64,000 bases of DNA, from the NCBI GenBank assembly GCA_026120185.1, contig JANUWF010000008.1, forward strand, positions 1,550,001-1,614,000. Direction: 5' to 3'. Made by a program: the position numbers and the translations under genes. The DNA comes from Voacanga thouarsii. Its lineage: Eukaryota; Streptophyta; Magnoliopsida; Gentianales; Apocynaceae. This document shows positions 22,250 to 34,939 of this stretch, one piece after another; the first letter of the stretch is position 1, and each line of letters starts with the position of its first letter. A model generated the notes under the pieces. That model saw only the letters and a list, made by a program, of their open reading frames with translations. It was not told where the DNA came from and ran no database searches.

Positions 22250-25200
22250 AAAACACGGTTAAGTTATTGTGCATCATACGTATGCTTCTGATGGTAAACC
22301 ATCGTCGCAAAGCACTGAAAGGTTCCCAAACCATGCTCCTATTGACGCCCCATATATTTAGCACATATACCAACCATTACTGCATTCTGTTGCAAGTGTA
22401 TCGCTATAACCACTAACAGCTTGCACATTTTTGTTAAAAAAAGTACAATAAAATGCCTCTTCAGTATCAAACAATAACTCAATACCTAGATTTAATGAAA
22501 ACTTTTTCTGTGCAAAGTAAAAAACACGGTTAAGTAAATATGCATCATACGTGGGCTTCTGATGGTAAACCAGCGTCGCAAAGCATTGAAAGGTTCCCCA
22601 ATCTTGCTCTTATTGACGCCCCATATACTTAGCACACATACCAACCATAACTATATTCTTTTGCAAGTGTATCGCTACAATCAATAACAGCTAGCATATT
22701 TTTGTTAACAAAAGTTAAACAAAATGCCTTTTCTTTATCAAACAATAACTCAATACCTAGAATTACAAAAAAGTTTTTTTGTGCAAAGAAAAAAACACGG
22801 TTAAGTTATTGTGTAACATACGTGGTCATCTGATGGTAAACCAGCGTCGCTAAGCACCGAAAGGTACCCACACCATGCTTATATTGACGTGCCATATACT
22901 TAGCACATATACCAACCATTACGACAATCTTTTGCAAGTGTATCGCAACAATTACTAACAGCTAGCACATTTTTGTTAAAAAAAGTTAAACAAAATACCT
23001 CCCCATTTTCAAACAATAACTCAATACCCTGTATTACAAAAAACGTTTTTTGTGCCAAGAAAAAAACAGGGTTAAGTTATTTTGCACCATACGTTGGCTT
23101 CTGATGGTAAACCAGCGTCGCAAAGCACCGAAAGGTTCCCACACCATGCTCATATTGATGCGCCACATACTTAGCACATATACCAAACATTACTACATTC
23201 TTTTGCAACTGTATCGCTACAATCACTAACAGCTAGCACATTTTTGTTAAAAAAAGTTAAACAAAATGCCTCTTCTTTATCCATTAAAAACTAAATACCT
23301 AGAATTACAACAAACTTTTTTTGTGCAAAGAAAAAAACACGGTTAAGTTATTGTGCAACATACGTGGGCTTCTGATGGTAAACCATCGTCGCAAAGCATC
23401 GAAAGGTTCCCCAATCATGCTCATATTGACGCCCAATATACCAACCATTACTACATTCTTTTGCAAGTGTATCGCTACAATCACTAATAGCTAGCACATT
23501 TTTGTTAAAAAAAGTTAAATAAAATGCCTTTACTTTATCAAACAATAACTCAATACCTAGAATTACAAAAAACATTTTTTGTGCAAAGGAAAAAACACGG
23601 TTATGTTATTGTGCATCATACATGAGCTTCTGATGGTAAACCATCGTCGCAAAGCACCAAAAGGTTCCCCAATCATTTCATATCGACGCCCCATATACTT
23701 AGCACATATAACAACCATTACTACATTCTTTTGCAAGTGTATCGCTACAATAACTAACGGCTAGCACATTTTTTTAAAAAAAAGTTAACCAAAATGCCTC
23801 TTCTTTATCAAACAATAACTCAATACCTAGAATTACAAAAAACTTTTTTCTGTGCAAAGAAAAAAACACGGTTAAGTTATTGTGCATCATACATGGGCTT
23901 CTGATGGTAAACCATCGTCGCAAAGCACATAAAGGTTCCCCTATCATGCTCATATTGACGCCCCGTATACGTAGCACAAAAACCAACCGTTACTACACTC
24001 TTTTGCAAGTGTATCGCTACAATCACTAGCATCTAGCACATTTTTTTTTTAACAAAAGTTAAACAAAATGGCTCTTCTTTATCAGACAATAACTCAATAC
24101 CTAGAATTACAAAAAACTTTTTTTGTGCAAAGAAAAAAACACGGTTAAGTTAATGTGCATCATACGTGGGCTTCTGATGGTAAACCAGCGTCGCAAAGCA
24201 TTGAAAATTCCCCAATCATGCTCATTTTGATGCCCCATATGCTTAACACATATACCAACCATTGCTACATTCTTTTGCAAGTGTATCGCTACAATCTCAA
24301 ACAGCTAGCACATTTTTGTTAAAAAAAGTTAAACAAAATGCGTCCCCTGTATCAAACAATAACTCAATACCTAGAATTACAAAAAACATTTTTTGTGGAA
24401 AGAAAAAAACACGGTTAAGTTGTTGTGCGTCATATGTGGGCTTCTGATGGTAAACCAGCGTCGTAAAACACCGAAAGGTTCCCACACCAAGCTCATATTG
24501 ACGCCCCATATACTTAGCACATATACCAACCATTACTGCATTCTGTTGAAAGTGTATCACTATAACCACTAACAGCTTGCACATTTTTGTTAAAAAAAGC
24601 TCAATAAAATGCCTCTTCAGTATCAAACAATAACTCAATACCTAGATTTAATGAAAACTTTTTCTGTACAAAGTAAAAAACTCTGTTAAGTAAATATGCA
24701 TCATACGTGGGCACCTGATGGTAAACCAGTGTCGCAAAGCATCGAAAGGTTCCCCAATCTTGCTCTTATTGACGCCCCATATACTTAGCACACATACCAA
24801 CCATAAATATATTCTTTTGCAAGTGTATCGCTACAATCAATAATAGCTAGCATATTTTTGTTAAAAAAAGTTAAACAAAATGCCTTTTTTTTATCAAACA
24901 ATAACTCAATACCTAGAATTACAAAAAAAGTTTTTTTGTGCAAAGAAAAAAACACGGTTAAGTTATTGTGCATCATACGTGTGCTTCTGATGGTAAACCA
25001 TCGTGGCAAAGCACCGAAAGGTTCCCAAACCATGCTCCTATTGACGCCCCATATACTTTGCACATATACCAACCATTACTGCATTCTGTTGCAAGTGTAT
25101 CGCTATAACCACTAACAGCTTGCACATTTTAGTCAAAAAAAGTACAATAAAATGCCTCTTCAGTATCAAACAATAACTCAATACCTAGATTTAATGAAAA

Positions 25201-27344
25201 CTTTTTTTGTGCAAAGTAAAAAACACGGTTAAGTAAATATGCATCATACGTGGGCTTCTGATGGTAAACCAGCATCGCAAAGCATCGAAAGGTTCCCCAA
25301 TCTTGCTCTTATTGACGCCCCATATACCTAGCACACATACCAACCATAACTATATTCTTTTGCAAGTGTATCGCTACAATCAATAACAGCTAGCATATTT
25401 TTGTTAAAAAAAGTTAAACAAAATGCCTTTTCTTTATCAAACAATAACTCAATACCTAGAATTACAAAAAAAGTTTTTTTGTGCAAAGAAAAAAACACGG
25501 TTAAGTTATTGTGTAACATATGTGGGCATCTGATGGTAAACCAGCGTCGCTAAGCACCGAAAGGTTCCCACACCATGCTTATATTGACGTGCCATATACT
25601 TAGCGCATAGACCAACCATTACGACAATCTTTTGCAAGTGTATCGCAACAATTACTAACAGCTAGCACATTTTTGTTAAAAAAAGTTAAACAAAATGCCT
25701 CCCTTTTATCAAACAATAACTCAATACCCTGAATTACAAAAAACATTTTTTGTACCAAGAAAAAAACACGGTTAAGTTAAATTGCATCATACGTTGGCTT
25801 CTGAAGGTAAACCGGCGTCGCAAAGCACCGAAAGGTTCCCACACCATGCTCATATTGACGCGCCACATACTTAGCACATATACCAAACATTACTACATTC
25901 TTTTGCAACTGTATCGCTACAATCACTAACAGCTAGCACATTTTTGTTAAAAAAAGTTAAACAAAATGCCTCTTCTTTATCCATTAAAAACTAAATACCT
26001 AGAATTACAACAAAAAATTTTTTGTGCCAAGAAAAAAACACGGTTAAGTTATTGTGCAACATACGTGGGCTTCTGATGGCAAACCATCGTCGCAAAGCAT
26101 CGAAAGGTTCCCCAATCATGCTCATATTGACGCCCCGTATACCAACCATTACTACATTTTTTTGCAAGTGTATCGCTACAATCACTAATAGCTAGCACAT
26201 TTTTGTTAAAAAAAGTTAAATAAAATGCCTTTTCTTTATCAAACAATAACTCAATACCTAGAATTACAAAAAACATTTTCTGTGCAAAGGAAAAAACACG
26301 GTTATGTTATTGTGCATCATACATGAGCTTCTGATGGTAAACCATCGTCGCAAAGCACCAAAAGGTTCCCCAATAATTTCATATCGACGCCCCATATACT
26401 TAGCACATATACCAACCATTACTACATTCTTTTGCAAGTGTATCGCTACAATCACTAACGGCTAGCACATTTTTTTAAAAAAAAGTTAACCAAAATGCCT
26501 CTTCTTTATGAAACAATAACTCAATACCTAGAATTACAAAAAACTTTTTTCTGTGCAAAGAAAAAAACACAGTTAAGTTATTGTGCATCATACATGGGCT
26601 TCTGATGGTAAACCATCGTCGCAAAGCACCTAAAGGTTCCCCAATCATGCTCATATTGACGCCCCATATACATAGCACAAAATCCAACCGTTACTACATT
26701 CTTTTGAAAGTGTATCGCTACAGTCACTAGCATCTAGCACATTTTTTTTTAACAAAAGTTAAACAAAATGGCTCTTCTTTATCAAACAATAACTCAATAC
26801 CTAGAATTACAAAAAACTTTTTTTGTGCAAAGAAAAAAACACGGTTAATTTAATGTGCATCATACGTGGGCTTCTGATGGTAAACCAGCGTCGCAAAGCA
26901 TTGAAAATTCCCCAATCATGCTCATATTGATGCCCCATATGCATAACACATATACCAACCATTGCTACATTCTTTTGCAAGTGTATTGCTACAATCTCAA
27001 ACAGCTAGCACATTTTTGTTAAAAAAAGTTAAACAAAATGCCTCTTTTTTATGAAACATTAACTCAATTCCTAGAATTACAAAAGACCTTTTTTGTGCTT
27101 AGATAAAATCACGGTTAAGTTACTGTGAATGGTACGTGGGCTTCTGATGGTAAACCAGCGTCGCAAAGCACTGAAAGGTTCCCACACCATGCTCATATTG
27201 ACGCCCCATATACTTAGCACATATACCAAATATTACTACATTCCTTTGAACTGTATCGCTACAATCTCTAACAGCTAGCACATTTTTGTTAAAAAAAGCT
27301 AAACAAAATGCCTCTTCTTTATCAAACAATAACTCAATACCTAG
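22250..27344 (+). repeat. 271-bp satellite: tandem 10-mer higher-order repeat (~2.70 kb)
   Basis: Two consecutive copies with an offset of 2700-2701 bp: 23348/26049, 23774/26475 and 24241/26941 are matching points. Similarity of the second copy fades near 27,040. A third, more diverged relative lies at about 16.1-17.6 kb. Inside the unit, 24.79-25.07 and 25.33-25.52 kb are related two monomers apart. No gene is present. Confidence 0.9.
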
Positions 27345-30300
27345 AATTACAAAAAACTTTTTTTGTGCAAAGAAAAAAACACGGTTAAGTTATTGTGCAT
27401 CATACGTGGGCTTCTGACGGTAAACCATCGTCGCAAAGCACCGAAAGGTTCCCTAATCATGCTCATATTGACGCCCCAAAACTAAGCACATATACTAACC
27501 ATTAGTTCGTTCTTTTGCAAGTGTATCGCTAAAATCACCAACAGCTAGCACATTTTTTTTGAAAAAAGTTAAACAAAATGCCTCTTCTTTATCAAACAAT
27601 AACTCAATATCTAGAATTACAAAAAACTTTTTCTGTGCAAATAAAAAATCACGGTTAAGCTATTGTGAATTATACGGAGGCTTCTGATGGTAAACCATCG
27701 TCGTAAAGCATCGAAATGTTCTCCAATCATGCTCATATCGACGCCCCATCTGCTTAGCACGTATACCAACCATTGCTACATTCTTTTGCAAGTGTATCGC
27801 TACAATTTCTAACAGCAAGCACATTTTTGTTAAAAAAAGTTAAACAAAATGTCTCTTCTTTATCAAACATTAAATCAATACCTAGAATTACAAAAAACTT
27901 TTTTTGTGCAAAGAAAAAAACACGGTAAGTTATTGTGCATCATACGTGGGCTTCTGATGGTACACCATCATCGCAAAGCACCGAAAGGTTCCAAAATCAT
28001 GCTCATATTGATTCCCCATATACTTAGCACATATAACAACCATTACTACATTCTTTTGCAAGTGTATCGCTACAATAAAAAACACCTAGCACATTTTTGT
28101 TAAAAAAAGTTAAACAAAATGCCTCTTCTTTATCAAACAATAACTCAATACTTAGAATTACAAAAAACTTTTTCGTTGCAATGAAAACAACACGGTTAAT
28201 TTATTGTGCATGATACGTGGGTTTCAGTTGGTAAACCATCGTCGCAAAGCACCAAAAGGTTCCCCAATCATGCTCATATTGACGCCCCATATACCTAGCA
28301 CATATACCAACCATTACTAAATTCTTTTGAAAGTGTATCGCAACAATCACTAACAGCTAGCACATTTTCGTTAAAAAAAGTTGAACAAAATGCCTCTTCT
28401 TTAATCAAACAATAACTCAATACCTAGAATTACAAAAAACTTTTTTTGCGCAAATTAAAAAAACACGGTTAAGTTATTTTGCATCATACGTGTGCTTCTG
28501 ATTGTAATCCAACGTCGCAAAGCACCGAAAGGTTCCCAAACTATGCTCATATTGACGCCCCATATACTTAGCGCATATACTAACCATTACTACATTCTTT
28601 TGCTACTGTATCGCTATAGTCACTAACAGCTAGCACATTTTTGTTAGAAAAAGTAATACAAAATGCCTCTTCTTTATCAAACAATAACTCAATATCTAGA
28701 ATTACAAAAAACTTTTTCTGTGAAAAGAAAAAAACATGGTTAAGTTATTTTGTATCATACGTGGGCTTTTGATGGTAAACCATCGTCGCAAAGCACCGAA
28801 AAGTTTCCCAATCATGCTCATATTGACGCCCCATATACTTAGCACATACACCAACCATTACTACTTTCTTTTGCAACTGTATCGCTATAATCACTAACAG
28901 CTTGCACATTTTTGTTAAAAAAAGTTAAATAATATGCCTTTTCTTTATCAAACAATAACTCAATACCTAGAATTACAAAAAACTTTTTTTGCGCAAAGAA
29001 AAAAACACGGTTAAGTTATTGTGCATCATACGTGGGCTTCTGATGGTAAACCATCGTCGCAAAGCACCGAAATGTTCCCTAATCATGCTCATATTGCCGC
29101 CCCATAAACTAAGCACGTATACTAACCATTAGTTCGTTCTTTTGCAAGTGTATCGCTAAAATCACTAACAGCTAGCACATTTTTTTTTGAAAAAAGTTAA
29201 ACAAAATGCCTCTTCTTTATCAAACAATAACTCAATATCTAGAATTACAAAAAACTTTTTCTGTGCAAATAAAAAATCACGGTTAAGCTATTGTGAATTA
29301 TACGGAGGCTTCTGATGGTAAACCATCGTCGTAAAGCATCGAAAGGTTCCCTAATCATGCTCATATCGACGCCCCATATGCTTAGCACGTATACCAACCA
29401 CTGCTACATTCTTTTGCAAGTGTATCGCTACAATTTCTAACAGCAAGCACATTTTTTTTAAAAAAAGGTAAACAAAATGCCTCTTCTTTATCAAACATTA
29501 TCTCAACGCCTAGAATTACAAAAAACTTTTTTTGTGCAAAGGAAAAAACACGGTAAGTTATTGTGCATCATACGTGGGCTTCTGATGGTACACCATCATC
29601 GCAAAGCACCGAAAGGTTCCAAAATCATGCTCATATTGATTCCCCATATACTTAGCACATATAACAACCATTACTACATTCTTTTGCAAGTGTATCGCTA
29701 CAATAAAAAACACCTAGCACATTTTTGTAAAAAAAAGTTAAACAAAATGCCTCTCCTTTATCAAACAATAACTCAATACTTAGAATTACAAAAAACTTTT
29801 TCGTTGCAATGAAAACAACACGGTTAATTTATTGTGCATGATACGTGGGTTTTAGTTGGTAAACCATCGTCGCAAAGCACCAAAAGGTTCCCCAATAATG
29901 CTCATATTGACGCCCCATATACCTAGCACATATACCAACCATTACTAAATTCTTTTGAAAGTGTATCGCAACAATCACTAACAGCTAGCACATTTTCGTT
30001 AAAAAAAGTTGAACAAAATGCCTCTTCTTTAATCAAACAATAACTCAATACCTAGAATTACAAAAAACTTTTTTTGCGCAAATAAAAAAAACACGGTTAA
30101 GTTATTCTGCATCATACGTGTGCTTCTGATTGTAATCCAACGTCGCAAAGCACCGAAAGGTTCCCAAACTATGCTCATATTGACGCCCCATATACTTAGT
30201 GCATATACTAACCATTACTACATTCTTTTGCTACTGTATCGCTATAGTCACTAACAGCTAGCACATTTTTGTTAGAAAAAGTTATACAAAATGCCTCTTC

Positions 30301-33060
30301 TTTATCAAACAACAACTCAATATCTAGAATTACAAAAAACTTTTTCTGTGCAAAGAAAAAAACACGGTTAAGTTATTTTGTATCATACGTGGGCTTTTGA
30401 TGGTAAACCATCGTCGCAAAGCACCGAAAAGTTTCCCAATCATGCTCATATTGACGCCCCATATACTTAGCACATACACCAACCATTACTACTTTCTTTT
30501 GCAACTGTATCGCTATAATCACTAACAGCTTGCACATTTTTGTTAAAAAAAGTTAAATAATATGCCTTTTCTTTATCAAACAATAACTCAATACCTAGAA
30601 TTACAAAAAACTTTTTTTGTGCAAAGAAAAACACACGGTTAAGTTATTGTGCATCATACGTGGGCTTCTGATGGTAAACCATCGTCGCAAAGCACCGAAA
30701 TGTTCCCTAATCATGCTCATATTGCCGCCCCATAAACTATGCACATATACTAACCATTACTTCGTTCTTTTGCAAGTGTATCGCTAAAATCACTAACAGC
30801 TAGCACATTTTTTTTTTTGAAAAAAGTTAAACAAAATGCCTCTTCTTTATCAAACAATAACTCAATATCTAGAATTACAAAAAACTTTTTCTGTGCAAAT
30901 AAAAAATCACGGTTAAGCTATTGTGAATTATACGGAGGCTTCTGATGGTAAACCATCGTCGTAAAGCATCGAAAGGTTCCCTAATCATGCTCATATCGAC
31001 GCCCCATATGCTTAGCACGTATACCAACCACTGCTACATTCTTTTGCAAGTGTATCGCTACAATTTCTAACAGCAACCACATTTTTGTTAAAAAAAGGTA
31101 AACAAAATGCCTCTTCTTTATCAAACATTATCTCAACGCCTAGAATTACAAAAAACTTTTTTTGTGCAAAGAAAAAAACACGGTAAGTTATTGTGCATCA
31201 TACGTGGGCTTCTGATGGTACACCATCATCGCAAAGCACCGAAAGGTTCCAAAATCTTGCTCATATTGATTCCCTATATACTTAGCACATATAACAACCA
31301 TTACTACATTCTTTTGCAAGTGTATCGCTACAATAAAAAACACCTAGCACATTTTTGTTAAAAAAAGTTAAACAAAATGCCTCTTCTTTATCAAACAATA
31401 ACTCAATACTTAGAATTACAACAAACTTTTTCGTTGCAATGAAAACAACACGGTTAATTTATTGTGCATCATACGTGTGTTTCAATTGGTAAACCATCGT
31501 CGCAAAGCACCAAAAGGTTCCCCAATCATGCTCATATTGACGCCCCATATACCTAGCACATATACCAACCATTACTACATTCTTTTGCAAGTGTATTGCA
31601 ACAATCACTAACAGCTAGCACATTTTTGTTAAAAAAAGTTGAACAAAATGCCTCTTCTTTATCAAACAATAACTCAATACCTAGAATTACAAAAAACTTT
31701 TTCTGCGCAAATAAAAAAAACACGGTTAAGTTATTGTGCATCATACGTGGGCTTCTGATTATAAACCATCGTTGCAAAGCACCGATAGGTTCCTCAATTA
31801 TGCTCATATTAACGCCCCATATACTTAGCACATATACCAACCATTACTACATTCTTTTGCAACTGTATCGCTACAATCACTAACAGCTAGCAAATTTTTG
31901 TTAAAAAAAGTTAAACAAAATGCCTCTTCTTTATCAAACAATAACTCAATACCTAGAATTACGAAAAACTTTTTTGTGCAAAGAAAAAAACACGGTTAAG
32001 TTATTGTGCATCATACGTGGACTTCTGATGATAAACCATCGTTGCAAAGCACCGATAGGTTCCCCAATCATTCTCATATTAACGCCCCATATACTTAGCA
32101 CATATACCAACCATTACTACATTCTTTTGCAACTGTATCGCTACAATCACTAACAGCTTGCACATTTTTGTTAAAAAAAGATAAACAAAAAGCCTCTTCT
32201 TTATCGAACAATAACTCAATACCTAAAATTACAAAAAACTTTTTTTGTGCAAATAAAAAAACACGGTTAAGTTATTTTGCATCATACGTGTGCTTCTGAT
32301 TGTAATCCAACGTCGCAAAGCACCGAAAGGTTCCCAAACCATGCTCATATTGACGCCCCATATACTTAGCGCATATACTAACCATTACTACATTCTTTTG
32401 CTACTGTATCGCTACAGTCACTAACAGCTAGCACATTTTTGTTAAAAAAGTTAAACAAAATGCCTCTTCTTTATCAAACAATAACTCAATATCTAGAATT
32501 ACAAAAAACTTTTTCTGTGCAAAGAAAAAAACACGGTTAAGTTATTGTGTATCATACGTGGGCTTTTGATGGTAAACCATCGTCGCAAAGCACCGAAAAG
32601 TTTCCCAATCATGCTCATATTGACGCCCCATATACTTAGCACATATACCAACCATTACTACTTTCTTTTGCAACTGTATCGCTACAATCACTAATAGCTA
32701 GCACATTTTTGTTAAAAAAAGTTAAATAATATGCCTTTTCTTTATCAAACAATAACTCAAGACCTAGAATTACAAAAAACTTTTTTTGTGCAAAGAAAAA
32801 AACACGGTTAAGTTATTGTGCATCATACGTGGGCTTTTGATGGTAAACAATCGTCGCAAAGCACCGAAAGGTTCCCTAATCATGCTCATATTAACGCCCC
32901 ATATACTAAGCACACGTATACTAACCATTAGTTCGTTCTTTTGCAAGTGTATCGCTACAATCACTAACAGCTAGCACATTTTTTTTAAAAAAAGTTAAAC
33001 AAAATGCCTCTTCTTTATCAAACAATAACTCAATATCTAGAATTACAAAAAACTTTTTTT
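27345..33060 (+). repeat. 271-bp satellite: 6-mer higher-order repeat (~1.63 kb)
   Basis: Three copies at an offset of 1628-1630 bp, aligned at 27849/29477/31107. The monomers within a unit are distinct (for example the ttatacggaggc type, the tacaccatcatcgc type and the aatccaacgtcgc type), so the true period is six monomers. The third copy is interrupted by two extra, mutually similar monomers at about 31.73-32.27 kb (both carry ataaaccatcgttgc) and continues to about 33,050. This is the most regular higher-order block in the window. No gene is present. Confidence 0.92.
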
Positions 33061-34939
33061 GTGCAGAGTAAAAAACATGGTTAAGTTATTGTGCATCGGA
33101 CGTGGGCTTCTGATGGTAAACCAGCGTCGTAAAGCATCGAAATGTTCCCCAATCATGCTCATATTGACGCCCAATATACTTAGCACATATACCAACTGTT
33201 ACTACATTCTTTTGCAAGTGTATTGCTACAATCACTAACCGCTAGCACGTTTTTGTTAAGAAAAGTTAAACAAAATGCCTCTTCTTTATCAAACAATAAC
33301 TCAATACCTAGAATTTCAAAAAAGATTTTTTGTGCAAAGAAAAAAACATGGTTAAGTTATTGTGCATCGGACGTGGGCTTCTGATGGTAAACCAACGTCG
33401 CAAAGCACCGAAATGTTCCCCAATCATGCTCATATTGACGCCCAATATACTTAGCACATATACCAACTGTTACTACATTCTTTTGCAAGTGTATTGCTAC
33501 AATCACTAACCGCTAGCACGTTTTTGTTAAAAAAAGATAAACAAAATGCCTCTTCTTTATCAAACAATAACTCAATACCTAGAATTTCAAAAAACTTTTT
33601 CTATGCAACGAAAAAAACACGGTTAAGTTATTGTGCATCATACGTGGCTTCTGATGGTAAACCATCGTCGTAAAGCATCAAAAGGTTCCCCAATCATTCT
33701 CATATTGACGACCCATATACTTAGCACATATACCAACCATTACTACATTCTTTTGCAACTGTATCGCTACAATCACTAACAGCTAGCACATTTTTGTTAA
33801 AAAAAGATAAACAAAAAGCCTCTTCTTTATCGAACAATAACTCAATACCTAGAATTACAAAAAACTTTTTGTGTGCAAATAAAAAAACACGGTTAAGTTA
33901 TTTTGCATCATACGTGTGCTTCTGATTGTAATCCAACGTCGCAAAGCACCGAAAGGTTCCCAAACCATGCTCATATTGACGCCCCATATACTTAGCGCAT
34001 ATACTAACCATTACTACATTCTTTTGCTACTGTATCGCTACAATCACTAACAGCTAGCACATTTTTGTTAAAAAAAGTTAAACAAAATGCCTCTTCTTTA
34101 TCAAACAATAACTCAATATCTAGAATTACAAAAAACTTTTTCTGTGCAAAGAAAAAAACACGGTTAAGTTATTGTGCATCATACGTGGGCTTCTGATGGT
34201 AAACCATCGTCGCAAAGCACCGAAAAGTTTCCCAATCATGCTCATATTGACGCCCCATATACTTAGCACATATACCAACCATTACTACATTCTTTTGCAA
34301 GTGTATCGCTACAATCACTAACAGCTAGCACATTTTTGTTAAAAAAAGTTAAACAAAATGCCTCTTCTTTATCAAACAATAACTCAATACCTAGAATTAC
34401 AAAAAACTTTTTTTGTGCAAAGAAAAAAACACGGTTAAGTTATTGTGCATCATACGTGGGCTTCTGATGGTAAACCATCGTCGCAAAGCACCGAAAGGTT
34501 CCCCAATCATGCTCATATTGACGCCCCATATACTTAGCACAAATACCAACCATTACTACATTCTTTTGCAAGTGTATCGCTTCAATCACTAACCGCTTGC
34601 ACATTTTTGTTAAAAAAAGTTAAACAAAATGCCTCTTCTTTATCAAATAATTACTCAATACCTAGAATTACAAAAAACCTTTTCTGTGCAAAGAAAAAAA
34701 CACGGTTAAGTTATTGTGCATCATACGTGGGCTTCTGATGATAAACCATCGTCGCAAAGCACCGAAACGTTCCCCAATCATGCTCATATTGACGCCCCAC
34801 ATACTTAGCATATATACCAACCGTTACTACATTCATTTGCAAGTGTATTGCTACAATCACTAACCGCTAGCACATTTTTGTTAAAAAAAAGTTAAACAAA
34901 ATGCCTCATCTTTATCAAACAATAACTCAATACCTAGAA
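33061..34939 (+). repeat. 271-bp satellite: near-consensus and catcggacg-type monomers
   Basis: It begins with two adjacent catcggacg-type monomers (33.06-33.6 kb) that are near copies of each other. Nearly consensus monomers follow, with exact 271-272 bp spacing between cacggttaag landmarks at 34159, 34430, 34701 and 34973. This is the best stretch from which to read the consensus. No gene is present. Confidence 0.93.
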
